A stretch of 64,000 nucleotides of DNA from positions 19,383 through 83,382 of the forward strand of contig PJET01000004.1 in assembly GCA_002825515.1 (NCBI GenBank), read 5' to 3'. The stretch comes from Candidatus Thorarchaeota archaeon MP11T_1. Its GTDB lineage: Archaea; Asgardarchaeota; Thorarchaeia; Thorarchaeales; Thorarchaeaceae. Numbering within the stretch: the stretch's first letter is position 1; each line of letters starts with the position of its first letter. Both the position numbers and the translations under genes were made by a program. The notes beneath the pieces were generated by a model. The model saw nothing but the letters and a program-made list of their open reading frames with translations. It ran no database searches and had not been told where the DNA came from. Below, in pieces: positions 49,116-58,092 of the stretch.

Positions 49116-49652
49116 TTATGAAATTATGAATGATTCTTTGCACATGGTACAGGTCACAGTTTCTCCCTTTACTGCAATTCGTTTCAAATCATTTTTACAA
49201 TATGGACACACTGCAATTGTCTTTGGTGGAGGTCCACTCCCGGTTCCAAGAATGAAGTCACCTCGCTCATGATCTATTCTTCCAGACAATTCTCTTCCAT
49301 CAAGAAGGTCACTGAGGATCTGAGTGGCATTCATTGTTGAAACACCTGCTTCTTGTGCTATCTTCTCCAATGCAAGTCTCCTCATGCCCTCCACTGCTCT
49401 TTTCACAGCTGTTACGGGGTCCACTGTGGCCTTCTTTTCAGCAGGCGGTGGATAAAGTTTAGTGGCTTGTAATTCCTTTGGCTCGATTCTTTGAACTGAC
49501 GACACCGCTTTTGTTGAGCCGCCAGCTTGTTCCAGCTGCTGTTTTAAATTGGCCATTTTACTGTTATACTCTTCTTCTGATACTAATCCCCGCATATAGT
49601 CTAAATCGAGATCCTTGATTTGCGACTCAATCCTTGTAATCTCTTCATTCAA
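49116..49652 (-). CDS. Coiled-coil, winged-helix and zinc-ribbon protein
   Basis: A 178-residue protein in three parts. Residues 1-42 are a coiled coil with a SHOCT-like segment (LDLDYMRGLVSEEEYNSKM). Residues 85-135 form a winged helix (LALEKIAQEAGVSTMNATQILSDLL, then LSGRIDHERGDFI), with a sequence pattern seen in PCI/ESCRT-II-like winged helices. Residues 145-175 are a zinc ribbon, CPYC-x(n)-CTMC. It may bind protein complexes or nucleic acid. The start is TTG 49652. It is followed by the unknown 423-residue gene. Confidence 0.7.
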   Translation of the reverse strand: MNEEITRIESQIKDLDLDYMRGLVSEEEYNSKMANLKQQLEQAGGSTKAVSSVQRIEPKELQATKLYPPPAEKKATVDPVTAVKRAVEGMRRLALEKIAQEAGVSTMNATQILSDLLDGRELSGRIDHERGDFILGTGSGPPPKTIAVCPYCKNDLKRIAVKGETVTCTMCKESFIIS

Positions 49653-49763
49653 GATCGATATTCTCCGTCTTGTCTTCTAACAACATCCTTACATCTTTCA
49701 ATATAAGCAGAATGCAGTCGAATACAGAATAGTTTCTGATTATGACAAAGGAGCTTTTGACTC

Positions 49764-50351
49764 CTAGTCACCAAGTCTCTTCCCCTCTGGCAGTTCACCT
49801 AGTAGCAAACCATTTTTCTCAGCCTGAGAGATTGCCTTCTTTGCTTTGGAACCACCTATGTTCTCAAGAGCTCCAGCGACAGTTTGTCTAACGAAAACTG
49901 AATCGTCATTTAGCGATTCTACTAATGCATCCACAGAGCTCTTGTCCCTCCGTTCACCTAGCTGAGCCGCTGCATGAATCCTTACCATGTATCTTTGGTC
50001 TGCCAATGCAATTAACAACACGCGTGTAGCACCGGGATGTTTCAAAGCACCAAGACGTTCGACAGCTCCTAGACAAACCTGTTCATCATCACTATGTATC
50101 TCGTTTTCTAGTTCGCTAAGCATCTCTCTATCATTTTTACTGAGAGTTTTCTTTGCAGGTTTTTTCTTCACAGCCTTCTTAGGTGTTGATTTCTTTTCAC
50201 TTGGCTTCTTAACGGAGGTTTTTTGGATCTTGGTAGTCTTCTTTTCTGTAGTTTTCTTCTTGGACTTAGACACCTTCTTTTTGGCTGGCGTGGATGAAGT
50301 CTTCTTACTGTCTGTTGTCTTCTTCTTTGCTTCCTTAGGTGTCTTTGACAA
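49764..50351 (-). CDS. Lysine-rich H1-like tail fused to HEAT repeats
   Basis: A 195-residue protein. The first 72 residues are about half lysine with S, T, P and A (KKK, PAKK and SEKK elements), like a histone H1 C-terminal tail. From 75 to 185 are three HEAT/PBS-lyase-type repeats: VCLGAVERLGALKHPGATRVLLIAL, MVRIHAAAQLGERRDKSSVDALVESL and FVRQTVAGALENIGGSKAKKAI. The tail should bind DNA or RNA and the repeats a protein partner. I know no close named homologue. Confidence 0.75.
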   Translation of the reverse strand: MSKTPKEAKKKTTDSKKTSSTPAKKKVSKSKKKTTEKKTTKIQKTSVKKPSEKKSTPKKAVKKKPAKKTLSKNDREMLSELENEIHSDDEQVCLGAVERLGALKHPGATRVLLIALADQRYMVRIHAAAQLGERRDKSSVDALVESLNDDSVFVRQTVAGALENIGGSKAKKAISQAEKNGLLLGELPEGKRLGD

Positions 50352-50480
50352 GGTGACTCCCTCTTACATCACAACAGAATAATCCTTCCGTTAACACTGA
50401 TTCATATAAAGGGTCTGACCTTTGACTATATCGGAAATGACTTAACAGGACTTCAGACATGTAGCCTTTGGTGTGACTAA

Positions 50481-50876
50481 GTGCACGAATTCTCCGCAGC
50501 CTGCTCAATTGTGGATACCGCACTCGAAGCTGCAACTAGCAATAGGGCATCAAAGGTGTCAATTGTGAATGTAGAAGTTGGAGAATTCACATTCCTTATT
50601 CCTGACCAGCTCATTTTCAATTTCGAAATTGCCAGCAAAAACTCAATTCTAGAAGGTGCAGAGCTAAGAATCAAGACGGTTCGAGGGCGGCTTCTCTGTA
50701 ATGACTGCGGATTTGAAGGCGAGTCAAAAATAGACCCAGATATTCCAAATCAGATAGCTGTTTTTGCGCCTATGAAGTGTCCAAAATGTGGAGGTAGTTC
50801 CACTAAAATCACAGGTGGAAAGGACTTCGTAATAACAAGTATAGAAGCAGAGGTTGTTGACTCCTCGATGGCTTAG
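50481..50876 (+). CDS. hypA: Hydrogenase nickel incorporation protein HypA
   Basis: Delivers nickel during maturation of [NiFe] hydrogenases. The 131-residue protein begins MHE, the nickel-binding N-terminus (the start is GTG 50481). The zinc site is formed by CNDCGFEG and CPKCGGSS. Length and order match the family, with a somewhat longer insert between the cysteine pairs. HypE is encoded 0.55 kb downstream beyond rps8e. Genes for hydrogenase itself are not in the window. Confidence 0.93.
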   Translation: MHEFSAACSIVDTALEAATSNRASKVSIVNVEVGEFTFLIPDQLIFNFEIASKNSILEGAELRIKTVRGRLLCNDCGFEGESKIDPDIPNQIAVFAPMKCPKCGGSSTKITGGKDFVITSIEAEVVDSSMA

Positions 50877-50903
50877 AAGCAGCTAGTCACAAAAACCAAT
50901 TTC

Positions 50904-51281
50904 TTAGATCAGTATCGCATTCAGGATACCATCTTGGCCTGGTCTGCTTGTGACCCTGGCACGACCCTTTGAAGTTTTAATTATTGTACCGCGTGTGATG
51001 ACTTTCCTCCGTTGATAGTCCATATTAGCTGGATTTTTCTCGACATCCTGTAGCTCAGCACGGTACGTGACATTTTTTGATGGGTCTGTGACGTTAACCT
51101 GAGTTAGACGAAGAGCTGGAGTTTTCTTTGCTTTACTTCTGCTATCGATTGTTCTCCTTTTGGTTTCACCCATTAGAGTTTCAGTTGGAGTTCGCCCCAT
51201 CTGGTGCTTTCTCTTGCCTCTGAAACGCCTTAATCGAGCTCCAGTGGAAGTACGTGTGGATCTTCTATGCCAGACACCCAT
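50904..51281 (-). CDS. rps8e: Ribosomal protein S8e
   Basis: Small-subunit ribosomal protein found only in archaea and eukaryotes. The 125-residue product begins MGVWHRRSTRTSTGARLRRFRGKRKHQMGR and has the TKRRTIDSRSKAKK loop and the RRKVITRGTIIKTSKGRARVTSRPGQDG block, all typical. It is a single gene between hypA and hypE, transcribed towards hypA. Confidence 0.96.
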   Translation of the reverse strand: MGVWHRRSTRTSTGARLRRFRGKRKHQMGRTPTETLMGETKRRTIDSRSKAKKTPALRLTQVNVTDPSKNVTYRAELQDVEKNPANMDYQRRKVITRGTIIKTSKGRARVTSRPGQDGILNAILI

Positions 51282-51430
51282 TTCTGACTACCTCTTGGTT
51301 AAGTCAATGAGGCTCCTTGTAGATTCGTTTTAAATCTTGCTTCGTGGCCAACTTCACTATATGACCAAAGCGACCTCTTCAAATACTTTCATGGGTTGCT
51401 TCAGAATACCACTTAGCCGGAGGATCGATA

Positions 51431-52444
51431 ATGTCTAAGATTGAAACCGCACATGGCGCGGGTGGAAAGCTAATGCAGCGTTTATTGGAAGGTGTCATAA
51501 TCCCTTCTTTTGGTCGAAGGAAGATTGGGGACATAGGTCTCGATGAGATGGATGATGGTGCTACATTTCAAACTGCAGGTGCCAACTTAATTGTCTGCAC
51601 TGATGCCCATACTATACATCCAATTATATTCCCAGGGGGTGACTTAGGAAAACTTACGGCTTGTGGTACCATTAATGACTTGGCTGTAATGGGAGCTCGG
51701 CCAATTGCAATGACAAACACCGTTATAGTAGAGGAAGGATTTGAAATCACCCAACTCAAAACTATACTACAGTCTCTCAACAGCATCATTGAACCTCTTG
51801 GTGTAGCGATGATAGCTGGTGATACAAAGGTCATGCCTTCTGGTACCCTTGATGGAATCGTGATGACAACTACAGGCATAGGGATTCCCCACTTGGACCA
51901 TCCTATCAAAGACAGTGGTGCCAAACCAGGTGATGATATCATCCTTACAGGACCAATTGGAGATCATGGAACATCATTACTCGCACATCGAGAAGGATTG
52001 AAGTTTGATACTGATTTGATAAGTGATGTCGCACCTCTCTGGGATCCTATTCACTCATGCCTTGACGTTGGAGGGGTCCATGCCATGAAAGACCCAACTA
52101 GAGGTGGTACTTCCGTCGCCTTGAACGAGATCGCGTTGAAATCTAAGGTTGAATTTGAACTGCATGAAGACCTAATTCCTATTCGTCCGGCAGTACAGTC
52201 ATTGTGTAATGTACTGGGCTTGGATCCCCTTCATATGAGCTGTGAAGGTACCGCAGTGATGGCTGTGGATTCAAACCATACGGATGACATTCTAAGTGCT
52301 CTTTCAAGACACAAGACTACAAAAGAGGCTCGTGTAGTTGGCAAGGTTCTTGATGGTAAAGCTAGAGTTGTCATGAAGACTGGAATCGGAGGCAGAAAGA
52401 TACTCCAAGTACCTTATGGTGAGCCAATACCAAGGGTATGTTAA
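51431..52444 (+). CDS. hypE: Hydrogenase maturation protein HypE
   Basis: Dehydrates the carbamoyl group, passed on by HypF, to a cyanide ligand for the [NiFe] site. The 337-residue PurM-fold protein has GAGGKLMQRL at the start, DDGATF and GDLGKLTACGTINDLAVMGARP. Next are AGDTKVMP and DPTRGG, and the protein ends in PRVC with the essential C-terminal cysteine. GGAGG lies eight bases upstream of ATG 51431. HypA nearby supports a hydrogenase role. Confidence 0.95.
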   Translation: MSKIETAHGAGGKLMQRLLEGVIIPSFGRRKIGDIGLDEMDDGATFQTAGANLIVCTDAHTIHPIIFPGGDLGKLTACGTINDLAVMGARPIAMTNTVIVEEGFEITQLKTILQSLNSIIEPLGVAMIAGDTKVMPSGTLDGIVMTTTGIGIPHLDHPIKDSGAKPGDDIILTGPIGDHGTSLLAHREGLKFDTDLISDVAPLWDPIHSCLDVGGVHAMKDPTRGGTSVALNEIALKSKVEFELHEDLIPIRPAVQSLCNVLGLDPLHMSCEGTAVMAVDSNHTDDILSALSRHKTTKEARVVGKVLDGKARVVMKTGIGGRKILQVPYGEPIPRVC

Positions 52445-52467
52445 AACTGGCTATTGTGAAACTGTCT

Positions 52468-53022
52468 TTAGATTCCTGTTGATCCTGCAGCCTCCTCAAT
52501 ATCACTCTGATCCTCAATAATCTTCTTCATTTTGAACTTGAGTTGGGCTTTGAGTTTGACTCTATCACTATCCAGACCAAAATAATCAGCAAAGAGCTGG
52601 GTCGTTGTTAATAACTTAGAACGACCTTCGGGAACAGCCTCAATGAACTTCTTGTCAACAAGGTCTTTGATATGATCGTATGAATGCGTTCCTCGTAGAG
52701 CTACAAGTTCTGACTGAAGGATTGGCTGTTTGAGGGCAACAAAGACCAATGTCTGAAGAGTAGCGAATGATAAGAGACCTCCAGGTATCAATTTGCCAAC
52801 ACGGGGAGTGAGCTCTGGTTTCAGCTGCATTACATACCTATCCTTTGGTAGAGCGACTACTTCCAAAGCACTCTCTCTCTTGTTATACTCATAGCTTAAT
52901 TCATCGAGTATCTTCTGTACAGTAGATTGTGACTTGCCAACGATGTCTGACAGTTCCTCCAAAGTCAGAGCTCGACCTGAAACGTAAAGTGCTGCTTCAA
53001 GTGTGATCATATCCTCATCCAT
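52468..53022 (-). CDS. scpB: Segregation and condensation protein B
   Basis: Accessory subunit of the SMC-ScpAB condensin, binding ScpA as a dimer. The 184-residue protein has two winged helices: LEAALYVSGRALTLEELSDIVGKSQSTVQKILDEL and the second around SFATLQTLVFVALKQPILQSELVALRG. ATG 53022 with GGGTG upstream is preferred to GTG 53031. It is the third gene of the smc-scpA-scpB operon. Confidence 0.88.
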   Translation of the reverse strand: MDEDMITLEAALYVSGRALTLEELSDIVGKSQSTVQKILDELSYEYNKRESALEVVALPKDRYVMQLKPELTPRVGKLIPGGLLSFATLQTLVFVALKQPILQSELVALRGTHSYDHIKDLVDKKFIEAVPEGRSKLLTTTQLFADYFGLDSDRVKLKAQLKFKMKKIIEDQSDIEEAAGSTGI

Positions 53023-53032
53023 TGACAACACC

Positions 53033-53752
53033 CTAGGTCTTAATTTCTGGCTTCATTTCCTCGTCGCTAGGCTTGTCCTCTTGAATCGTCTTTGGAGGCT
53101 CCTGAAGTTTTACCCAGATGACACTATTCTCATCCATCCAAATGTCAATGTAAGCTCTGGCAAAAAGGAACAGGAGAGAAAAGAAAACTCTCACAATCTC
53201 CTGTCTTGTGTTATTCATAAGCACATCTGTAAACCTTGACACGTCACCTATTTTCATTATCCCACAGAGATCACTATAGACATCAGCTATTGTTTCTTCA
53301 ATATTGGCTTGGTCTTTGTTCATCTCAAAGGTTAATGGATCTGCTTTTGAGCTGTATTTTGATTTAGTAGTAATAGATCGTTGTCTGACGCCCTTGCTGA
53401 GGACTTGGTCCATGGCAACAAGTAGCTCTTCAAGAGTTACTCGTCGATTTGTTAGCCTGAAGGGTGGACGAATGAGTGGAATCACGAAATCCTCTTCCTC
53501 ATCTTCCTCTGGTGGTAAGAGACCAAGCTCAACCAATTCTCTGGTCTTTCTCATAAAAATAACTGATGCAGAGTATAATGCATTTCCTGAAACTCGGAAG
53601 TCAATGTCTCCCAATCGTTTCATCTCATCAAGAAAACCAACCACAAGCTTACCAACGTCTACATTCCAAGGTTCAACCTTATCTAATTGAAGTACATCAG
53701 TGAGAAGAATGTAGGGCGGAGTTGCCCAGAAGGGAGAGTCTTCATTCATCAT
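53033..53752 (-). CDS. scpA: Segregation and condensation protein A (kleisin)
   Basis: Kleisin that bridges the SMC head domains. The 239-residue product has the N-terminal helix PPYILLTDVLQLDKVEPWNVDVGKL and DIDFRVSGNALYSASVIFMRKTREL. A flexible acidic middle follows, then the C-terminal winged helix starting TRQEIVRVFFSLLFLFARAYIDIW. Its start overlaps the end of smc by four bases, and scpB follows, giving the standard operon order. Confidence 0.92.
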   Translation of the reverse strand: MMNEDSPFWATPPYILLTDVLQLDKVEPWNVDVGKLVVGFLDEMKRLGDIDFRVSGNALYSASVIFMRKTRELVELGLLPPEEDEEEDFVIPLIRPPFRLTNRRVTLEELLVAMDQVLSKGVRQRSITTKSKYSSKADPLTFEMNKDQANIEETIADVYSDLCGIMKIGDVSRFTDVLMNNTRQEIVRVFFSLLFLFARAYIDIWMDENSVIWVKLQEPPKTIQEDKPSDEEMKPEIKT

Positions 53753-56700
53753 GCTGATGTAGCAACCTCCTCCAAATCGACTGAAACAATCCTTGAGATT
53801 CCATCTTGATTTGATACTCCAACCAATAAATCAGCTTTTCGAACTGTGGTGTCTCTCAAGGAAACAACAACAAACTGTGAGTTTTTCGACATCTCTGAGA
53901 TGAGAAGTGCAACATTATGAGCGTTAACATTGTCAAGGGCAGCGTCTATCTCGTCAAATATGTAGAAACTTGCGGGACTGTACATCTGAATTGCGAAAAT
54001 GAGTGCTAATCCAGTAAGTGTTTTCTCTCCTCCGCTCATAGCATCAAGAGTGACCAGATCCTTTCCACGTGGTTTTGATCTGACTGTTATTCCTCCCATC
54101 AAAGGATGCTCGGGATTTTCAAGCATGAGATTTGCCTCACCATCGGGAGAAAGTTTTGCAAAAACTTTAGAAAAGTTGTCAGCAATCTCGTTATACACCG
54201 TAAGGAACTTCTGTGTTTTTTCAGCCTCAAGTTCCTCCATGAACACAAGTATCTCTTTTCGTTCTTCTTCCAATCTGGTCTTTTTGTCAACAATCTCCTC
54301 GTACCGCTCTTTCTCCAAATCATAGTCTGTCAGAGACTTCAGGTTTACTGGTCCCATAGCTTCGAGTTCTCTCTCAATCTCTTTGATTTTCTCCTCTAGT
54401 TCTTCTATCTCTTTGTAGGTGAGTTCTCGTTCTTCTGCTCTCTCTTCAAGAGCCTCTTCAGCACTTGCCACTGTGTTCAGTTCAGCCACGAATCCAACGA
54501 TATCTGCTTCTAGTCTGTTTTGTTCTGTCTGAAGCCGATATACTGCTTTTTCATTGGATGTCTGAGCTTCGCGAATCTCTTCATGCTTTAACCTGAGATT
54601 TCGTAGGTCTTCTTTTAGCTCAAGTTGGCGAACTCGCTTATCCTTGACAGCTTCGTCAATGCGCTCACGTTCTTCCTTGAGTTTCTCAAACTCCTTCTCT
54701 CTCTCTGAAAGTCCCATCTGTAATCGTTGCACTTCCTCCTCAAGGCCTGGAATAATAGCATCTTGAGTTTGAATTCTGGATTCTATATCAATGGCCTTAG
54801 GTCCAAGTCGTTCATCGAGGGCAACTCTCACAGAGGTAATTTCACTCTGAAGTTTCTCTCTCTGTTTCTGGTACTGCTCCAGTACTTCCTTCAAATCTTT
54901 GATTTCTTGATTGAGCTTGTTGGCATCTGAGGTAACCAGCACCTCATTAGCCTCATCCCGTTGAGCTCGAACTCTCTCTCGTTGAACACTAAGCTCATCA
55001 TCTCGTTCTTGAAGATCTTTTATCTGAGATTCAAGTTCACTGATTGTTAGTGTGGCTTTTTCTATTCGCTCCTTTAATATCTTAGACCTGGATTTTTGCT
55101 CCTCAAACCGTTCTTCTAATCTCTCTAGTTCCATACGGAGTTTGTAATTTGTCTTTGAAAGACCTTGAATTTCCTTTTCGTAGCTCTTCAACTCCCTTCG
55201 AAGAGCATCTTGTTTGCTCCGAAGTTCAGTCAGAATTTCCTCCAGACCCTTGAGCCGATTCTCAATATCAGGACTAGTGTCCTCTACCTGGAGCGACAGA
55301 CCAGCTGTAGTCTGCTGGAAGTATCCTCCAGTAATTAATCCAGAACGCTCCACAAGGTCCCCCTCAAGAGATACTGCTCTCTGCCCTTGGAATCCCTGCT
55401 TCTTCGCTGTTTCAAAATCCTCAGTCACAATTGTATCTGAAAATACAAACTCGAAAGCTGGACGCATCTTAGGATCAAACTTCACTAGATTCAGTGCGAA
55501 GTCAATAACCCCGTCATCTTTGGGTAATTTTCCAGGAGCACTTGTCTTAATCTTGTCAAGTGGAATGAATGCCGCTCTACCAACTCGCTCGCTCTTCAAG
55601 ACATTAACACATTCAGTTGCAACATGCTCGTTTTCAACAACAATATGTGAAAGTCTGTTTCCCCCAGCTATCTCCAGTGCTACTGCGTAGTCTGGATCAA
55701 TTGTACCAAGTTCTGCTACCGTGCCATATATTCCATTGATAGCGCCCGCATCTCTAAGCTCCAGAACTGTGGCAATTGCCCGACGTCTCTTAAGAAAAGC
55801 GTCTTCTGCCTCCTTCAAGGCATCCTGGCGCGCCTTTACCTTGATGAGTTCCTCTCTTGTTTGAGCTACTATCTTCGCACTCTCAGTAACCTCTGCATCT
55901 ACAGTTGAAAGCCGCTCATTCAAATCATCGATTTCAGCCTGTCGAGCTTTCTCGAGTCCCTCAGATTTTTCAAGCTCAGCTTTCTTTTCAGGAACGGTTA
56001 CCTTCAACTGTGATATCTCTGCCTCAGTTTTCTCCAAATTTTCTTTTGCATCTCTGAGTTCTTCATAGGCAAGTCCTAGTTCTCTGTTATCTGATTTTAT
56101 TGTTGACCGAACCTCAGAAACACCCTCGTCTAGGTGTCTCATTTGGTTATTCAAATCCTGAAGACGCAAAGTAGTTTCATAATATTCAGTTTGGGCTTTT
56201 TCTGACATCTCTTCTAATCTGATAATCTCTGCAGATGTACTTGCTATCTCTTTTTCAAGAACAGCCAGTTCCTTGTTCTTGTCGCTCAAAACTTGCTCAT
56301 AGTGACTAATTTCATCTTGTACGGTTTCAAGCTCATCATTGAGAGCTTCCTTTTCGCCAGCTACCCTGTTAAACTCTGCTTCCGCCCTCTCTAGGTCGCC
56401 TCTTACATGAGAAACAGCAGCAGAAACTATACCATACTGTTCCGATACTCTAGTTGAGTCCCCTCCAGTGATCTGATCAATCTCGTGATCTATCTTCTCA
56501 ATCTCTGTTTCTGTGCTTTGTATCCCATTTTCTATATCAACGAATTCTTTGACAAGACTCTCGGCTTCTTCTGCACGCTGTGCTAACGTTTCATTAATGG
56601 TTTCTATCCTTGATTTGCTTTTGATGGTGCTCCATGCGAGAATGTCTACTCTGTGCGTACGTATCTGTTTATTCAGGCTCTGATATCTGCGAGCATCCGA

Positions 56701-57339
56701 CATATCCTCTTCTAATTTCTCAAGCTGTCGGCGACGTTCCTGAAGCTGCATGTCAACTTTACCCAAGTTGCTCTCGCTTTCAGCCAGCTTTTTGAGAGCC
56801 CGGTCTTTCTGTTCATCATATGCTGAAATTCCTGCGATATCCTCTATCAATTTACGTCGCTCAATGGGGCTAACCTTGACCATCTGAGCAATCTCTCCTT
56901 GGAGGACAAGGTTGTACCCATTAGGGTCCACTCCAATGGCGCCTAATACATCCAGCACTGCAGTACGAGTAACTACCTTTCCATTTATGCGGCATACTGA
57001 TTTTCCAGAATCATCCAATTCTCTCTCAATCACAACACGGTCTGCATCAATCTGCAGTTTCCTGTCTTTGTTATCGAAGTGCAACTCAACATGGGCAGAC
57101 TTAGCTTTCGGAGGCATATTCGGTTTAGGTGGAGAATATAGCAAGTCCGAAAACACACTGGCACGAAGGGTCTTAGCACTCAGTTGTCCAAGCACAAAAA
57201 GAATGGCATCTACGACATTGGATTTGCCAGATCCATTTGGTCCAACTATACACGTGAAACCGGGATTGAGCTTAATGCTGACCGTCTCTCGTCCGAATGA
57301 TTTGAAGCCCTTGCATACAAGCTTCTCAATATGAACCAA
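53749..57339 (-). CDS. smc: Chromosome segregation protein SMC
   Basis: ATPase of the condensin complex, 1196 residues. Walker A VGPNGSGKSNVVDAI lies at about 33-46. A coiled coil runs to about 505. The hinge (DAGAINGIYGTVAELGTIDPDYAVALEIAGG and onwards) spans about 510-660 and has the glycine-rich VSLEGDLVERSGLITGGYF. A second coiled coil ends near 1040. The signature DAMSGGEKTLTGLAL and Walker B YIFDEIDAALD follow. The start is TTG 57339 after a GGAAGGGAACGGG region. Confidence 0.96.
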   Translation of the reverse strand: MVHIEKLVCKGFKSFGRETVSIKLNPGFTCIVGPNGSGKSNVVDAILFVLGQLSAKTLRASVFSDLLYSPPKPNMPPKAKSAHVELHFDNKDRKLQIDADRVVIERELDDSGKSVCRINGKVVTRTAVLDVLGAIGVDPNGYNLVLQGEIAQMVKVSPIERRKLIEDIAGISAYDEQKDRALKKLAESESNLGKVDMQLQERRRQLEKLEEDMSDARRYQSLNKQIRTHRVDILAWSTIKSKSRIETINETLAQRAEEAESLVKEFVDIENGIQSTETEIEKIDHEIDQITGGDSTRVSEQYGIVSAAVSHVRGDLERAEAEFNRVAGEKEALNDELETVQDEISHYEQVLSDKNKELAVLEKEIASTSAEIIRLEEMSEKAQTEYYETTLRLQDLNNQMRHLDEGVSEVRSTIKSDNRELGLAYEELRDAKENLEKTEAEISQLKVTVPEKKAELEKSEGLEKARQAEIDDLNERLSTVDAEVTESAKIVAQTREELIKVKARQDALKEAEDAFLKRRRAIATVLELRDAGAINGIYGTVAELGTIDPDYAVALEIAGGNRLSHIVVENEHVATECVNVLKSERVGRAAFIPLDKIKTSAPGKLPKDDGVIDFALNLVKFDPKMRPAFEFVFSDTIVTEDFETAKKQGFQGQRAVSLEGDLVERSGLITGGYFQQTTAGLSLQVEDTSPDIENRLKGLEEILTELRSKQDALRRELKSYEKEIQGLSKTNYKLRMELERLEERFEEQKSRSKILKERIEKATLTISELESQIKDLQERDDELSVQRERVRAQRDEANEVLVTSDANKLNQEIKDLKEVLEQYQKQREKLQSEITSVRVALDERLGPKAIDIESRIQTQDAIIPGLEEEVQRLQMGLSEREKEFEKLKEERERIDEAVKDKRVRQLELKEDLRNLRLKHEEIREAQTSNEKAVYRLQTEQNRLEADIVGFVAELNTVASAEEALEERAEERELTYKEIEELEEKIKEIERELEAMGPVNLKSLTDYDLEKERYEEIVDKKTRLEEERKEILVFMEELEAEKTQKFLTVYNEIADNFSKVFAKLSPDGEANLMLENPEHPLMGGITVRSKPRGKDLVTLDAMSGGEKTLTGLALIFAIQMYSPASFYIFDEIDAALDNVNAHNVALLISEMSKNSQFVVVSLRDTTVRKADLLVGVSNQDGISRIVSVDLEEVATSA

Positions 57340-57481
57340 GTCCCGTTCCCTTCCGGCAAGCTTCAGTCAGAACAACACCAGCGTGACCAAGTGTGTTATT
57401 CTGATTTTACAGAGGCCTAAATACGGTTGGTATGACCCTAGTAATACTCCAGCTATATCTGGATAACGTATTCAGGCTTAG

Positions 57482-57540
57482 AGGGCATTCTCTAATGTGT
57501 TGAAAAGTCTAACTCTGTTGACTTTTTTCAAGTGTGCCCT
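57482..57540 (-). terminator. Terminator after the Roadblock gene at 57.5 kb
   Basis: On the minus strand AGGGCA at the stop codon pairs with TGCCCT, and an inner TTGAAAAAAGTC arm pairs with GACTTTTCAA with a two-base bulge. It lies directly after the stop of the 57539-57901 gene and before the smc promoter region. Confidence 0.55.
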
Positions 57541-57901
57541 AGGCAACTATTTGCAAAAGTGCCCTTCGCAGAGCCATCCTGAGGAGCCCCAGTGATTCCC
57601 TCGCGCCTTCGCCTGCGACTCCTGTTAACACCAATTTCACATCGCCAAGAATAATAATGAAACCATTGTCTGATGCAATACTGACTTCCTTCAGCCCTCC
57701 CTTATCTAGACCAGCTGAGAGTTGGGACGAGTTAGCAGCTATCTTCACTGCAAGATTTGCTATGTCTGAGTGCTTTGTCCCTCCACTAATTGTGTGACCA
57801 AAGAGCACGCTTCCTTTAGCATCACATACGACGATGCCTTCCAAATCTACATTAGCAGCCATCGTTTCTGATACAACTTGTTCAATCTTAGCTTTGTCCA
57901 T
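57539..57901 (-). CDS. Roadblock/LC7-domain protein
   Basis: A 120-residue single Roadblock domain (MglB/Ragulator-type fold). MDKAKIEQVVSETMAANVDLEGIVVCDAKGSVLFGHTI has the helix, strand and turn of the domain. NGFIIILGDVKLVLTGVAGEGARESLGLLRMALRRAL is the second strand pair and last helix. AGGA upstream fixes ATG 57901. Roadblock proteins dimerise and act as GAPs or scaffolds of small GTPases. It is divergent from the Sec23/24-like gene. Confidence 0.85.
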   Translation of the reverse strand: MDKAKIEQVVSETMAANVDLEGIVVCDAKGSVLFGHTISGGTKHSDIANLAVKIAANSSQLSAGLDKGGLKEVSIASDNGFIIILGDVKLVLTGVAGEGARESLGLLRMALRRALLQIVA

Positions 57902-58092
57902 TATGAAGTTCCTCCCAAGAGGCCTGAATTGTCTACTTGGTTCTCTGGTAGTAGCCATGTAAATATCTTGCGTGTTGGTCTGTAGTTCTCATTTTCATAT
58001 TATTACCATGCTCACGAAGTAGCATTTCTTCGTAGAATCACTTAAAACGCCTCACGCAAAGGTCACTCGAATTATTTTGGAGGCAAGTATTG

